A stretch of DNA of 45,153 nt from Fimbriimonas ginsengisoli (GTDB lineage Bacteria > Armatimonadota > Fimbriimonadia > Fimbriimonadales > Fimbriimonadaceae): contig JACOSL010000028.1 of NCBI GenBank assembly GCA_016179045.1, positions 1 to 45,153 of the forward strand. Reading direction: 5' to 3'. The translations under genes were made by a program, and so were the position numbers. The notes under the pieces were generated by a model. That model saw only the letters and a list, made by a program, of their open reading frames with translations, had not been told where the DNA came from and did no database searches. Below are positions 24,837 to 32,465 of the stretch, in pieces; the first letter of the stretch is position 1; each line of letters opens with the position of its first letter.

Positions 24837-25304
24837 CTAGTTCACCGTCCGCAAATCCGCCACAAAAGCGCGCGCGGGGCGGTCGAACGAGGCGCCCGAT
24901 AAGAGGTCGGCAAGGGTCATGCCCGCAAGCGCGCCGTCCACCGCGGATTGGATCGTGTTCCACAGCGAGCGCACGCTGCAATCCACGTCATGGGTGCAAA
25001 CCGAGAACTGGCCCGCGTGCCGCGAGCAGAAATCGCCATCGTAGAGCCGCCCGCCCAAGATCGCGAGCACCTCACCGAGAGGCAGCGCCTCAGCAGCGCG
25101 CGATAGGGTGTAGCCCCCCGACTGGCCGCGGGTGCTGCGGATAAGCCCGCTCTTGCGCAAAATCGTCAGCAGCTTCGCCACATGGGTCGCGCTGAGACCT
25201 TCCTCGCGCGAAATTTCGGGAATGGTCATGCTCGCACCCGGCCCGCGGCGGGCGATCTGCAGCAGGCACCTCAGGCCATATTCCTCTTGGGCGGAAAACT
25301 TCAT
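24837..25304 (-). CDS. Rrf2-family regulator, probable Fe-S sensor of the suf operon
   Basis: A 155-residue winged-helix repressor. The N terminus MKFSAQEEYGLRCLLQIA and the recognition region ISREEGLSATHVAKLLTILRKSGLIRSTRGQSGGYTLSR match IscR/SufR-type proteins. Three cysteines, in FCSRHAGQFSVCTHDVDC (about 92-110), match the spacing used by IscR to hold a [2Fe-2S] cluster. Its position as the last tightly spaced gene (1 bp after the SufT-like gene) suggests that it represses its own operon when Fe-S supply is sufficient. No operator was identified with confidence upstream of sufC. The 11-nt array follows its stop codon. Confidence 0.9.
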   Translation of the reverse strand: MKFSAQEEYGLRCLLQIARRGPGASMTIPEISREEGLSATHVAKLLTILRKSGLIRSTRGQSGGYTLSRAAEALPLGEVLAILGGRLYDGDFCSRHAGQFSVCTHDVDCSVRSLWNTIQSAVDGALAGMTLADLLSGASFDRPARAFVADLRTVN

Positions 25305-25305
25305 C

Positions 25306-25653
25306 TCACATCAACCCCAGCATCAGGCGCACTTCTTCGGGAATGCGCTCGAGCGTAAAGGGCGGGTCCCACGTTAGTTCTACGCTCACTTTGCCCACGC
25401 CGGGCGCGCTTTGGGCGGCGACCTGCACTTCCCCCGGCAGGCTGCCCGCAACCGGGCACATCGGCGAGGTAAGCGTCATCACGATGTGCACGTCCTTGTC
25501 GTCGTTCACCTGGATGTCGTAGATCAGCCCGAGATCGTAGATGTTGACCGGCAGCTCGGGGTCGAATACCTCGCGCAGCCGCTCGACCACTTCCGCCTCG
25601 ACGAGCGATTTTTGGATCGGGCTCAGTTCGGCAGTCTCGATCTTCTTGGGCAT
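25306..25653 (-). CDS. SufT-like DUF59 (MIP18-family) protein
   Basis: A 115-residue protein of the MIP18/DUF59 family, which helps maturation of Fe-S proteins. Start at MPKKIETAELSPIQKSLVEAEVVERL (complement of 25651-25653). Signature segments are VFDPELPVNIYDLGLIYDI and MTLTSPMCPVAGSLPGEV, whose single Cys is the conserved one, and ELTWDPPFTLERIPEEVRLMLGL. It lies 2 bp after sufU and 1 bp before the Rrf2 gene, which places it inside the suf operon. The gene name sufT is reasonable but unproved. Confidence 0.88.
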   Translation of the reverse strand: MPKKIETAELSPIQKSLVEAEVVERLREVFDPELPVNIYDLGLIYDIQVNDDKDVHIVMTLTSPMCPVAGSLPGEVQVAAQSAPGVGKVSVELTWDPPFTLERIPEEVRLMLGLM

Positions 25654-25655
25654 AC

Positions 25656-26105
25656 TCACTCCGTGGTCACCATCTTGTCTACGCCCGACAGCGCGGCCCT
25701 CAGCGCGTGCCAAGGCAGGGTGGCGCACTTAATCCGCACCGGATGCTCTCGAACCCCCGCGAGGGCGTTCAGGTCGCCCATCTCGGGAAACTCCCCTCCG
25801 TCGGGGCTGGTCACCGCGCCCTGAAACTCTTTGCAAAGCCGTTCCACCTCGCCCAAAGGCTTACCTTTGACCGCCTCAGACATGAGCGAGGCGGAGGCGA
25901 CGGAGATCGCGCATCCGGAAGCGTGATAACCCACTTCGGCCAGCTGTCCGTTCTCCGTGCGCACGCTCACCGTGATCTTGTCCCCACACAATGGGTTGTG
26001 CCCCTCGGAATGGGCGGTCGCGCGCTCCGGCTCGCGCTGGTTGCGCGGGTGCCGGTAGTGGTCGAGGATGATCTCCTGATAGAGCTCGCGAAGGTCAAAG
26101 CTCAT
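25656..26105 (-). CDS. sufU: SufU-type Fe-S scaffold / sulphur transfer protein
   Basis: A 149-residue IscU-like protein. The start is MSFDLRELYQEIILDHYRHPRNQRE, whose ATG overlaps the sufS stop (ATGA). The three zinc- or cluster-binding cysteines are visible: NPLCGDKI, the Cys of ASGCAISVASASLMSE, and IKCATLPWHAL near the end. An insert of about 18 residues before the last Cys (GGEFPEMGDLNALAGVREHPVR) marks the SufU type, which acts as a zinc-dependent sulphur acceptor for SufS. It is expected to pair with the sufS product just upstream. Confidence 0.92.
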   Translation of the reverse strand: MSFDLRELYQEIILDHYRHPRNQREPERATAHSEGHNPLCGDKITVSVRTENGQLAEVGYHASGCAISVASASLMSEAVKGKPLGEVERLCKEFQGAVTSPDGGEFPEMGDLNALAGVREHPVRIKCATLPWHALRAALSGVDKMVTTE

Positions 26106-27334
26106 CCGAAAATCTCCTTCACTTTCTGAACGCCCCGCGCGAGCGCCTCGACCTCTTCGCGCGTGTTGTAGAGGCCAAACGAGGCGCGGGCTGTAGCGGG
26201 CACGCCCAGCCGCTCCATCACCGGCATGCAGCAATGGTGCCCCGCTCGGATCGCGATGCCTTCCGCGTCGAGCACGGTGCCTATGTCGTGCGGGTGGGCC
26301 GTATCCATCACGAAGCTGACGATCGCCGCCTTCTGGCGCGCCTTGCCGATCAGGCGGACGCCGGGAATATCGGAGAGCAGCGTCTCGGCGTAGCCGACGA
26401 GTTCGGCTTCATGCCGTTCGACTTCTTCGCGGTCGAGCGCCATCAGCCACTTGAGCGTGGCCCCAAGTCCGACGACGCCGCCGACGTTCGGCGTGCCCGC
26501 CTCGAACTTGTTCGGCAGGCCCGCGAACGTGCTGCCCTCGAAGCTGACGGTGCGGATCATGTCGCCGCCGCCGTGATAAGGAGGCATCGCCTCGAGCAGC
26601 GCCTCCTTGCCGTAAAGCACGCCCATGCCGGTCGGAGCGTAAATCTTGTGGCAGCTCAGGGTGTAGAAGTCGGCATCGAGGTCTTGCACGTCGATCGGCA
26701 GATGCGGGCCGGCCTGCGCGCCGTCGATGAGCACGACCGCGCCCGCGGCGTGAGCTTGGGCGATCATCGCCTTGATCGGATTGATCGTGCCGAGCGAGTT
26801 GCTGATGTGGACGAGCCCCACGATCTTGGTGCGCTCGTTCAAGAGGCGGCCGTACGCCGCCAGGTCGATCTCGCCGTCATCGTTGATCGGTATGGGCCGC
26901 ACGATCGCGCCGGTCTGCTCGGCCACGAGCTGCCAGGGCACGATGTTCGAGTGATGCTCCATCGTGCTGAGCAGGATTTCGTCGGCCGGTTTAAGGCGTG
27001 GCCGCGCGTAGCTTTGGGCCACGAGGTTTATGCCTTCGGTGCATCCCTTGGTGAAGAGGCACTCGTGCGCGTGCCGCGCGCCGAGGAACCGTCGCACGGT
27101 CTCGCGCGCGGTATCGAACTGGGCGGTGGCCATCTGGCTGAGGTGGTGGACGCCCCGGTGGATGTTCGCGTTGGACGTTCGCCAGAACTCGTCCATCGCG
27201 TCGAGCGTCACCTGCGGCTTTTGGGCGGTGGCGGCGTTGTCGAGATAAACGAGCGGCTTGTCGCCGAGCCGGGTAGCGAGGATCGGAAACTCCTTCCGGA
27301 TCGCCTCGACCGAAAAGCTCGTTGCGGTGACCAT
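26102..27334 (-). CDS. sufS: Cysteine desulphurase
   Basis: A PLP-dependent class V aminotransferase-fold enzyme that takes sulphur from cysteine. The chosen start, MVTATSFSVEAIRKEFP (complement of 27332-27334), follows a GGAGAGG site and gives 410 residues. YLDNAATAQKP, STMEHHSNIVPWQ, the Schiff-base Lys in LSCHKIYAPTGMGVLYG and the active-site Cys in IRAGHHCCMPVMERLG are all in place (SufS type II form with a short cysteine loop). It overlaps sufU by 4 bp and follows sufD closely, so the operon order is sufC-sufD-sufS-sufU. Confidence 0.96.
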   Translation of the reverse strand: MVTATSFSVEAIRKEFPILATRLGDKPLVYLDNAATAQKPQVTLDAMDEFWRTSNANIHRGVHHLSQMATAQFDTARETVRRFLGARHAHECLFTKGCTEGINLVAQSYARPRLKPADEILLSTMEHHSNIVPWQLVAEQTGAIVRPIPINDDGEIDLAAYGRLLNERTKIVGLVHISNSLGTINPIKAMIAQAHAAGAVVLIDGAQAGPHLPIDVQDLDADFYTLSCHKIYAPTGMGVLYGKEALLEAMPPYHGGGDMIRTVSFEGSTFAGLPNKFEAGTPNVGGVVGLGATLKWLMALDREEVERHEAELVGYAETLLSDIPGVRLIGKARQKAAIVSFVMDTAHPHDIGTVLDAEGIAIRAGHHCCMPVMERLGVPATARASFGLYNTREEVEALARGVQKVKEIFG

Positions 27335-27336
27335 TG

Positions 27337-28674
27337 CTACCTCTCCTTTTCCAGCTTCGCGAACAGGGTCTGCTCCAGGAGGTCCGCGTATGCGCGCACG
27401 CTGATCTTTTCGAGCACTTCGGCGGCAAACGCGAAAACGAGCATCGCCTCGGCTTCCGCTTTGCCAAGGCCGCGCGATCGCAGGTAGAAAAGCGCATCCT
27501 CGCGAATCTGGCCGACCGTCGCCCCGTGGGTGCACTTCACGTCGTCGGCGAAAATCTCGAGCTGGGGCTTTGTGTTGACGGACGCCTCCCGCGAGAGCAG
27601 CAGGGCTTGGTTGGTCTGCTTCGCATCGGTCTTCTGAGCATCCTGATACACGAATATCTTTCCGTTGAATACGCCGGTCGCGCGCCCGCCGAGGATGCCC
27701 TTGTACACCTCGAACGAATTGCAGTTGGGCTTGGCGTGGTCGATGCGCGTGTGGTTGTCGACCAGTTGGTCGCCCATGCCCACATAGGCGCCGTTGAGCA
27801 GAGTTTCGGTGCGCTCGCCTTCGATCCGAACGCCGAGGTCGTGTCGCGCGAGCCGCCCGCCAAAGCTGACCGCGTTGGATGTGTAGGTCGAACCGCCCGC
27901 CTGATGCACTTGGGTCGCGCCAAGGTGAAAGGCTTCTAGGGTTTCCTGCTGAAGTCGCACGTGTTCAAGCGTCGCCCCTTGGCCCACCGCCACCTCGGTG
28001 ACGCAGTTGGTGAAATACGTGCCGCCGTGCCCGAGGTAGCTCTCGATAACGGTGGCGCTCGCGCCCTCTTCGACCACGATCAAGACTCGCGGGTGGGCAG
28101 CAAAAGGCATCGCGCCCGCTTTGGACACGAAGAGCAGGTGGATAGGGGCTTCGACCTGCACGCCGCTCGGAACGGAGACGACCGCGCCCTCCGCCATATA
28201 AGCCTCGTTCAGGCGGACGAACGGCATGTCGAGGTGGCTGCCGAGCTTTCCGTCCGCGATGCCGGCCTGTCGGGCAAGGAATCGCTCCAAAATCCGGGGG
28301 ATGCGGTCGAACGCATCGGCAAGACTGCCGACGAAAACGCCGTCGGGCAAAGCTTGCGGCTGATCGAGCTCGGGCGCGCGCTCCCCGTTGACGAAGGCGA
28401 GGGTGAATAGCGCCAGCCCGCCCACGGTGCCCTTCAGGTTGTTACGATCGACTTTGGCGCCGTAGGCAGGCGCGAACTCGGTTTCTTCGAGGGCGCGGAC
28501 GTGGGTGTATTTCCACTCCTCGTGCTTTGGGCCGGGGAAGCCGAGGCGGACGAACTCGGCGAGGGCGTTTCGGCGAAGCTCGCGCAGGGTCGCGGGCCCC
28601 ATCGCGGCCAGCGACGGTTCGAGGGCTGCGTGCGCGGCAACCAGGCTATGGGCCTTCTCGGGCGCGCCGATCAT
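27337..28674 (-). CDS. sufD: SufD subunit of the SufBCD scaffold
   Basis: A 445-residue SufB/SufD-family protein. Start at MIGAPEKAHSLVAAHAALEPSL, 4 bp after sufC. GFPGPKHEEWKYTHVRALEE near the N terminus is typical of SufD. The beta-helix core ends with FAEVL-like segments and the family stretch FADDVKCTHGATVGQIREDALFYLRSRGL, where His and Cys are conserved. SufD works with SufC and SufB in Fe-S assembly. A SufB paralogue is absent from this operon. Confidence 0.92.
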   Translation of the reverse strand: MIGAPEKAHSLVAAHAALEPSLAAMGPATLRELRRNALAEFVRLGFPGPKHEEWKYTHVRALEETEFAPAYGAKVDRNNLKGTVGGLALFTLAFVNGERAPELDQPQALPDGVFVGSLADAFDRIPRILERFLARQAGIADGKLGSHLDMPFVRLNEAYMAEGAVVSVPSGVQVEAPIHLLFVSKAGAMPFAAHPRVLIVVEEGASATVIESYLGHGGTYFTNCVTEVAVGQGATLEHVRLQQETLEAFHLGATQVHQAGGSTYTSNAVSFGGRLARHDLGVRIEGERTETLLNGAYVGMGDQLVDNHTRIDHAKPNCNSFEVYKGILGGRATGVFNGKIFVYQDAQKTDAKQTNQALLLSREASVNTKPQLEIFADDVKCTHGATVGQIREDALFYLRSRGLGKAEAEAMLVFAFAAEVLEKISVRAYADLLEQTLFAKLEKER

Positions 28675-28678
28675 GCGC

Positions 28679-29437
28679 TTAGACCCCCGCTCCCGCCACG
28701 TTTTCGATCTCGCCGTAGCCTCTCTCTTCCAGTTCGAGCGCGAGTTCCTTGCCGCCGCTGCGCACGATGCGACCATCGACAAGCACGTGAACGAAGTCGG
28801 GCACGATGAAGTTGAGCAGGCGCTGATAGTGGGTGACGACGACGATCGCCCGCTCGGGCGAGCGCAGAGCGTTGACGCCGTGGGCCACCACCTTCAGGGC
28901 GTCGATGTCGAGGCCGGAATCGGTTTCATCGAGCACCGCCAGCTTGGGCTGCAGCACCGCGAGCTGGAAAATTTCGTTGCGCTTCTTCTCGCCGCCGGAG
29001 AAGCCCTCGTTGACCGACCGATTGAGCAGCGAGGGATCGAGGTCGAGCTGTTCCATCTTCTCGCGCACGAGCTTCATGAACGTCGACGCGTCCATCTCGG
29101 GCTCGCCGCGGTAGCGGCGCACGGCGTTGATCGCCGCGCGCAGAAAATAGGTGCTGCTCACGCCCGGAATCTCGACCGGGTATTGGAAGGCGAGGAAGAG
29201 CCCTTCGCCCGCCCGCTCTTCGGGGCCAAGGTCGAGCAGGTCCTTACCCTGGAACCGGACCGTGCCCTTGGTGACGTCGTAGCCGCTCTTGCCGGCAAGG
29301 ATCGAGGCGAGCGTGCTCTTGCCCGAGCCGTTCGGGCCCATGATGGCGTGCACCTCGCCTGCGTTGACGGTGAGGTCGATTCCCTTGAGGATGGCCTTGT
29401 CCTCGACTCCGGCGTGTAGGTTTTTGATTTGAAGCAT
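28679..29437 (-). CDS. sufC: SufC ATPase of the Fe-S assembly complex
   Basis: A 252-residue soluble ABC ATPase. Walker A GPNGSGKST (about 35-43), the SufC-type stretch FLAFQYPVEIPGVS, the signature FSGGEKKRNEI, Walker B LAVLDETDSGLDID and the switch His of VVVTHYQRLL are all visible. It is first in the operon. A strong AGGAGG site lies about 17 nt before the ATG, and it is partly buried in a small hairpin (GGCG...CGCC) next to the start. Upstream, 158 bp to dapB hold a short 11-nt array and an AT-rich piece (TAGGATAAACTAGACAAAAAA) that may contain the promoter. Confidence 0.96.
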   Translation of the reverse strand: MLQIKNLHAGVEDKAILKGIDLTVNAGEVHAIMGPNGSGKSTLASILAGKSGYDVTKGTVRFQGKDLLDLGPEERAGEGLFLAFQYPVEIPGVSSTYFLRAAINAVRRYRGEPEMDASTFMKLVREKMEQLDLDPSLLNRSVNEGFSGGEKKRNEIFQLAVLQPKLAVLDETDSGLDIDALKVVAHGVNALRSPERAIVVVTHYQRLLNFIVPDFVHVLVDGRIVRSGGKELALELEERGYGEIENVAGAGV

Positions 29438-29524
29438 CGTTTGGGCGAAACCGCCTCCTGGCGGAATCTTTCCTTTTTTGTCTAGTTTATCCTACGCGCA
29501 ATGGCGGGGAGATTGCTGAGGGTC

Positions 29525-29557
29525 GTCGAGCGCTTGTCGAACGGTTGTCGAACAATC
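29525..29557 (+). repeat. 11-nt repeat array E (short)
   Basis: Three exact 11-nt units: GTCGAGCGCTT, GTCGAACGGTT, GTCGAACAATC. It lies 38 bp beyond the 3' end of dapB and 88 bp upstream of sufC, reading opposite to both genes. Confidence 0.7.
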
Positions 29558-29595
29558 GCCCGAAGGCGCCTCACAGCCCTGTCGCGCGACGGAGC

Positions 29596-30426
29596 CTATT
29601 CCCGAAACAAAATCGACCCAAGCCCGATCGCGAAGCCGTCCAACCCCCGCACCTCGCGCACGGCCAGCTTCAGCCCCCGCATAAACGAACTCCGATCCAT
29701 CGAGTCGTGGCGGATCGTGAGCGTCTCCCCTTCCGACCCGAAAAGCACCATCTGGTGCGCGAGCAGGCCGGGCAGGCGGACCGAGTGGATGCCCACCTCT
29801 TGGAACGTGCCCCCACGCACACCCTCCACCTTGAAATGGGGCGCTGGCTTGGTTGCTGGCTTTGCTACGCGCCCGGCCGCAATCCGCTCGGCGGTGAGCA
29901 TCGCCGTCCCGGAGGGCGCGTCCTCCTTGCGGTCGTGGTGCATCTCGATGATTTCCGCGTCGGGCATCCAGCGGGCCGCCATCTCGGCAAAGTGCATCAT
30001 GAGCACCCCGCCGATCGCGAAGTTGGGCGCGTAAAGGCCGGGCACGCCGGTGTCGCGGCTTTCGGCTTGAAGCTCGCGCAGATCAGCGACCGTCATGCCC
30101 GTCGTGCCGATCACGGGCGAGATGCCGCGCTTGAGCGCAATCTGGGCATGCTGGGCAGCGGCCGAATGGTGGGTGAAGTCCACCATCACGTCGGGCCGTG
30201 CGCGGTCGAGGGCGGCGGCCAGGCGATCCTCGATGACGAGATCGGGCTCCTTGGCTTCGAGGAGGTCGCGAACGTTATCGCCGACGCAGATGCGGTCGAC
30301 TGCGACGACGGGTTCATAGCCTTCGTGCGGGCTCAGCGAGCGCAGAACCTCCCGGCCCATGCGCCCCGCCGCCCCGACCACGGCGATCCGGATCGTAGCA
30401 TCGGTTTGTTGTTCCCCGCTGGGCAT
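29596..30426 (-). CDS. dapB: 4-hydroxy-tetrahydrodipicolinate reductase
   Basis: DapB reduces dihydrodipicolinate with NAD(P)H in the lysine/meso-DAP pathway, feeding cell-wall synthesis. The start MPSGEQQTDATIRIAVVGA is behind a GGGAGGA site and gives 276 residues; the frame extends further upstream without support. The Rossmann motif AVVGAAGRMGREVLRSL, VDFTHHSAAAQHAQIALKRGISPVIGTTGM, and the catalytic HHDRKEDAPSGTAM (His-His and Lys) are typical. NFAIGGVLMM is also conserved. It is divergent from the HTH-nucleotidyltransferase pair, with overlapping promoters between them. Confidence 0.96.
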   Translation of the reverse strand: MPSGEQQTDATIRIAVVGAAGRMGREVLRSLSPHEGYEPVVAVDRICVGDNVRDLLEAKEPDLVIEDRLAAALDRARPDVMVDFTHHSAAAQHAQIALKRGISPVIGTTGMTVADLRELQAESRDTGVPGLYAPNFAIGGVLMMHFAEMAARWMPDAEIIEMHHDRKEDAPSGTAMLTAERIAAGRVAKPATKPAPHFKVEGVRGGTFQEVGIHSVRLPGLLAHQMVLFGSEGETLTIRHDSMDRSSFMRGLKLAVREVRGLDGFAIGLGSILFRE

Positions 30427-30490
30427 CGGATCCTCCCGCGCCCTGGGCGCGGCATCATTGTATCTGGGAGCGTTGCGCGACGAGATGTAA

Positions 30491-30496
30491 ATTATA
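30491..30496 (-). promoter_or_regulatory. Consensus -10 box for dapB
   Basis: The minus strand reads TATAAT here, 65 nt before the dapB ATG. A -35-like TGTTAC lies 17 nt upstream of it. This overlaps the divergent promoter of the HTH gene. Confidence 0.55.
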
Positions 30497-30511
30497 GCGA
30501 CAACAAGGCCC

Positions 30512-30539
30512 TTGTAACACTGCAAATATGTGCCATAAT
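30512..30539 (+). promoter_or_regulatory. Sigma-70-like promoter of the HTH/nucleotidyltransferase pair
   Basis: TTGTAA (30512-30517) and CATAAT (30534-30539) are spaced 16 bp. A start of transcription about 7 nt later falls at or next to the ATG at 30546, so the mRNA could be leaderless. No ribosome site precedes the gene. Confidence 0.55.
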
Positions 30540-30545
30540 GTTATC

Positions 30546-30884
30546 ATGACGATGAGTCCACGGACCGAACTGTTCGGCTCGAGGCGCCGAACACAAGTGC
30601 TCGAGTTGATTGCACTGCTAGAAAACAGCTACGCCACCGAAATCGCCCGCCTCGTCCGCGTTCCACTACGCACGGTCCAAAGAATCATCCTTGATCTTGA
30701 GGTTGAGAGGATCGTCGTTACTCGAATTTCCGGTCGGGAGAGGTGGGCGAGTCTCGATCGCAGATCTCCGATCTACGCCCAGCTTCGAGAGCTTCTACTC
30801 GCCTTGGCCGCCAGCGATCAAGAAGTGTGGGACGCCGCGACGCGGCTGCGCAGGCGACCTCGCCGCATCGGCAAACCGGCATGA
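30546..30884 (+). CDS. Small winged-helix DNA-binding protein (possible antitoxin)
   Basis: About 112 residues (from ATG 30546; other in-frame ATGs are at 30528 and 30552). The segment RRRTQVLELIALLENSYATEIARLVRVPLRTVQRIILDLEVERIVVTRISGRERWASLD is a clear winged helix of the ArsR/AbiEi-like sort. The C terminus is basic (TRLRRRPRRIGKPA). The gene overlaps the downstream nucleotidyltransferase-like gene by ATGA, so both are translated together. The pair resembles type IV toxin-antitoxin modules (AbiEi/AbiEii) or MNT-type pairs, where the regulator is the antitoxin. Function is inferred from this context only. Confidence 0.75.
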   Translation: MTMSPRTELFGSRRRTQVLELIALLENSYATEIARLVRVPLRTVQRIILDLEVERIVVTRISGRERWASLDRRSPIYAQLRELLLALAASDQEVWDAATRLRRRPRRIGKPA

Positions 30885-31432
30885 TCCCTGACCTCGTCAT
30901 CGGCGCCCGAGACACGCTTACCGACGTGGCCTTCAAGGTTTGCACGGCCCTCAGCCGCGGGCACTTGACCGCCGTCTTGTCAGGAGGAGGCGCCGCAACC
31001 GTGTGGAGCGAAGGCGCCTATCAGTCGGGCGATCTCGATTTCATCGTCGAGTTCATGGCAGGCACCGTCGACCTCGAGCAGCCTATGACCCAACTCGGCT
31101 ACGACCGTCAAGGGCGACACTACGTCCATCGGCGTAATCAGTTCATCGTCGAATTTCCGGATGATCAAATCCTCATTGGGTCGGAGTCGGTGACCGAGTA
31201 CGATTCGTTAACGAAAGGAGTGTTGAAGCTTCACATCCTAACCCCCACCGATTGCGTGCGGGACCGCCTGTGCTCATTTTTCTGGTACACGGATATTTCG
31301 GCGCTTCAGGCTGCGGTGCTTGTCGCTTCAAAGCAAGTGGTCGACATTCGATTAGTGGAGGATTGGGCTGCCCTTGAAGGCGAGTCAGCCAAATTCGCTG
31401 AGTTCATGCGGGCGTTCACCCGCAACGCCTAG
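30881..31432 (+). CDS. Nucleotidyltransferase-fold protein (possible AbiEii-like toxin)
   Basis: A 183-residue protein with the start MIPDLVIGARDTLTDVAFKVCTAL. The core AVLSGGGAATVW...QSGDLDFIVEF has the glycine-rich turn and the D-x-D pair (DLD) of the nucleotidyltransferase superfamily. Later acidic residues (FIVEFPDDQ) could supply the third metal ligand. LKLHILTPTDCVRDRLCSFFWYTD resembles the second half of AbiEii/MNT-like proteins. Its coupling to a winged-helix gene suggests a toxin-antitoxin pair; a housekeeping role cannot be excluded. It overlaps the convergent oxidoreductase gene by 4 bp. Confidence 0.75.
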   Translation: MIPDLVIGARDTLTDVAFKVCTALSRGHLTAVLSGGGAATVWSEGAYQSGDLDFIVEFMAGTVDLEQPMTQLGYDRQGRHYVHRRNQFIVEFPDDQILIGSESVTEYDSLTKGVLKLHILTPTDCVRDRLCSFFWYTDISALQAAVLVASKQVVDIRLVEDWAALEGESAKFAEFMRAFTRNA

Positions 31433-32409
31433 CCCCCCGCGATGAGCAGTCGCGCGGCGCGCACGCCAGCCTCGTACGCCTGCTCGGTCCGCCCGCCGGT
31501 GAGGCCATCGGAGGCCACCAGCAGGCGGCTGTGCCCACGGTTTACCGCTTCGAAGGAAGCCAGGCCCTCCGGCTGGCTGTACTTCCACCTTCGCACCGCC
31601 GAGACTTCGGGCGAATCCCATCCCGGGCCGTACAGCCGGTCCAGGTACTCGAGCGCAAGGTCGATCAGGGGCGGCTCGCCGTTATCGAAGTGCGCCTTGC
31701 TGTAAGCGCCGTTGAACTGCATAACGAAGGCGGTATGCCCGGCGGGGGCGCGATCCGGGCACTTCTCGGTCTCGATGCTCAGCCATCCCATCGGATGGCC
31801 TTGCTCCGCATCGACGAGCGCGTGGTAGTGCTGCGGAGGCAGCTCCCGAGCGAACCCGAGCATCACCGCTAGACAAGAGCGATAAGGGGCGTTGGCGAAT
31901 GCGCGAGTTTCGCCTTGAGTCCAAAGCAACGTGGAACTCTGGGGAAGCGGCGGGGTGAGGATCACCGCGTCGAACGTCTCTCCCGAGAGTCGGTAGGCGC
32001 CATTCGAGCCGTCGATCGCCTCGACCGCGACGCCAAGGCGCACGTCGAGTCCTTTGGCAAGCAGAATTGGGAGCCGGTCGAGGCCACCGCGATACACGTA
32101 GCGCGCCGTGAGGTTGCGTTCTGGGTCGCCCTGACCCACGCGGAGCGACCGGTGCACATAAATCGGCTTGACGACCTCGACCAGGTCCTCCTGGGGCAGC
32201 TCGCGTAGGAGCACGGTTTCGATCGCAAGGCCACGAGGCGCCACCGACGTCGCGCCGGAATCGAACGCGTAGCCGCCCGCGCGAACGGTTTCGACTCGGC
32301 CGCCGACCTGGCTTGATTTCTCGAAGATGAAGGACTGATGGCCCGCCGCTCGCAGGTCGCGCGCCGCCGCCAAACCGGCTAGACCCGCGCCCACGATGCC
32401 CACCCTCAT
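31429..32409 (-). CDS. FAD-dependent amine-oxidase-like oxidoreductase
   Basis: A 326-residue flavoprotein. The N-terminal dinucleotide motif MRVGIVGAGLAGLAAARDLRAAGHQSFIFEKSSQVGGRVETV binds FAD. The C-terminal GHSRLLVASDGLTGGRTEQAYEAGVRAARLL is the second FAD-binding stretch. The lack of a signal peptide indicates a cytoplasmic enzyme. Similarity is to the protoporphyrinogen-oxidase/renalase/amine-oxidase group, but its substrate is unknown. It is convergent with the nucleotidyltransferase-like gene and divergent from the glycosyltransferase. Confidence 0.85.
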   Translation of the reverse strand: MRVGIVGAGLAGLAAARDLRAAGHQSFIFEKSSQVGGRVETVRAGGYAFDSGATSVAPRGLAIETVLLRELPQEDLVEVVKPIYVHRSLRVGQGDPERNLTARYVYRGGLDRLPILLAKGLDVRLGVAVEAIDGSNGAYRLSGETFDAVILTPPLPQSSTLLWTQGETRAFANAPYRSCLAVMLGFARELPPQHYHALVDAEQGHPMGWLSIETEKCPDRAPAGHTAFVMQFNGAYSKAHFDNGEPPLIDLALEYLDRLYGPGWDSPEVSAVRRWKYSQPEGLASFEAVNRGHSRLLVASDGLTGGRTEQAYEAGVRAARLLIAGG

Positions 32410-32465
32410 GCCAGGGGCGTTTTACCCTTCCGCGCCTTTGGGCCCAAAGGTAGACTCGCCCCGCT

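Noticed and set aside
26234-27487. A 417-residue plus-strand frame opposite sufS
   Set aside because: Antisense shadow of sufS; no family features.
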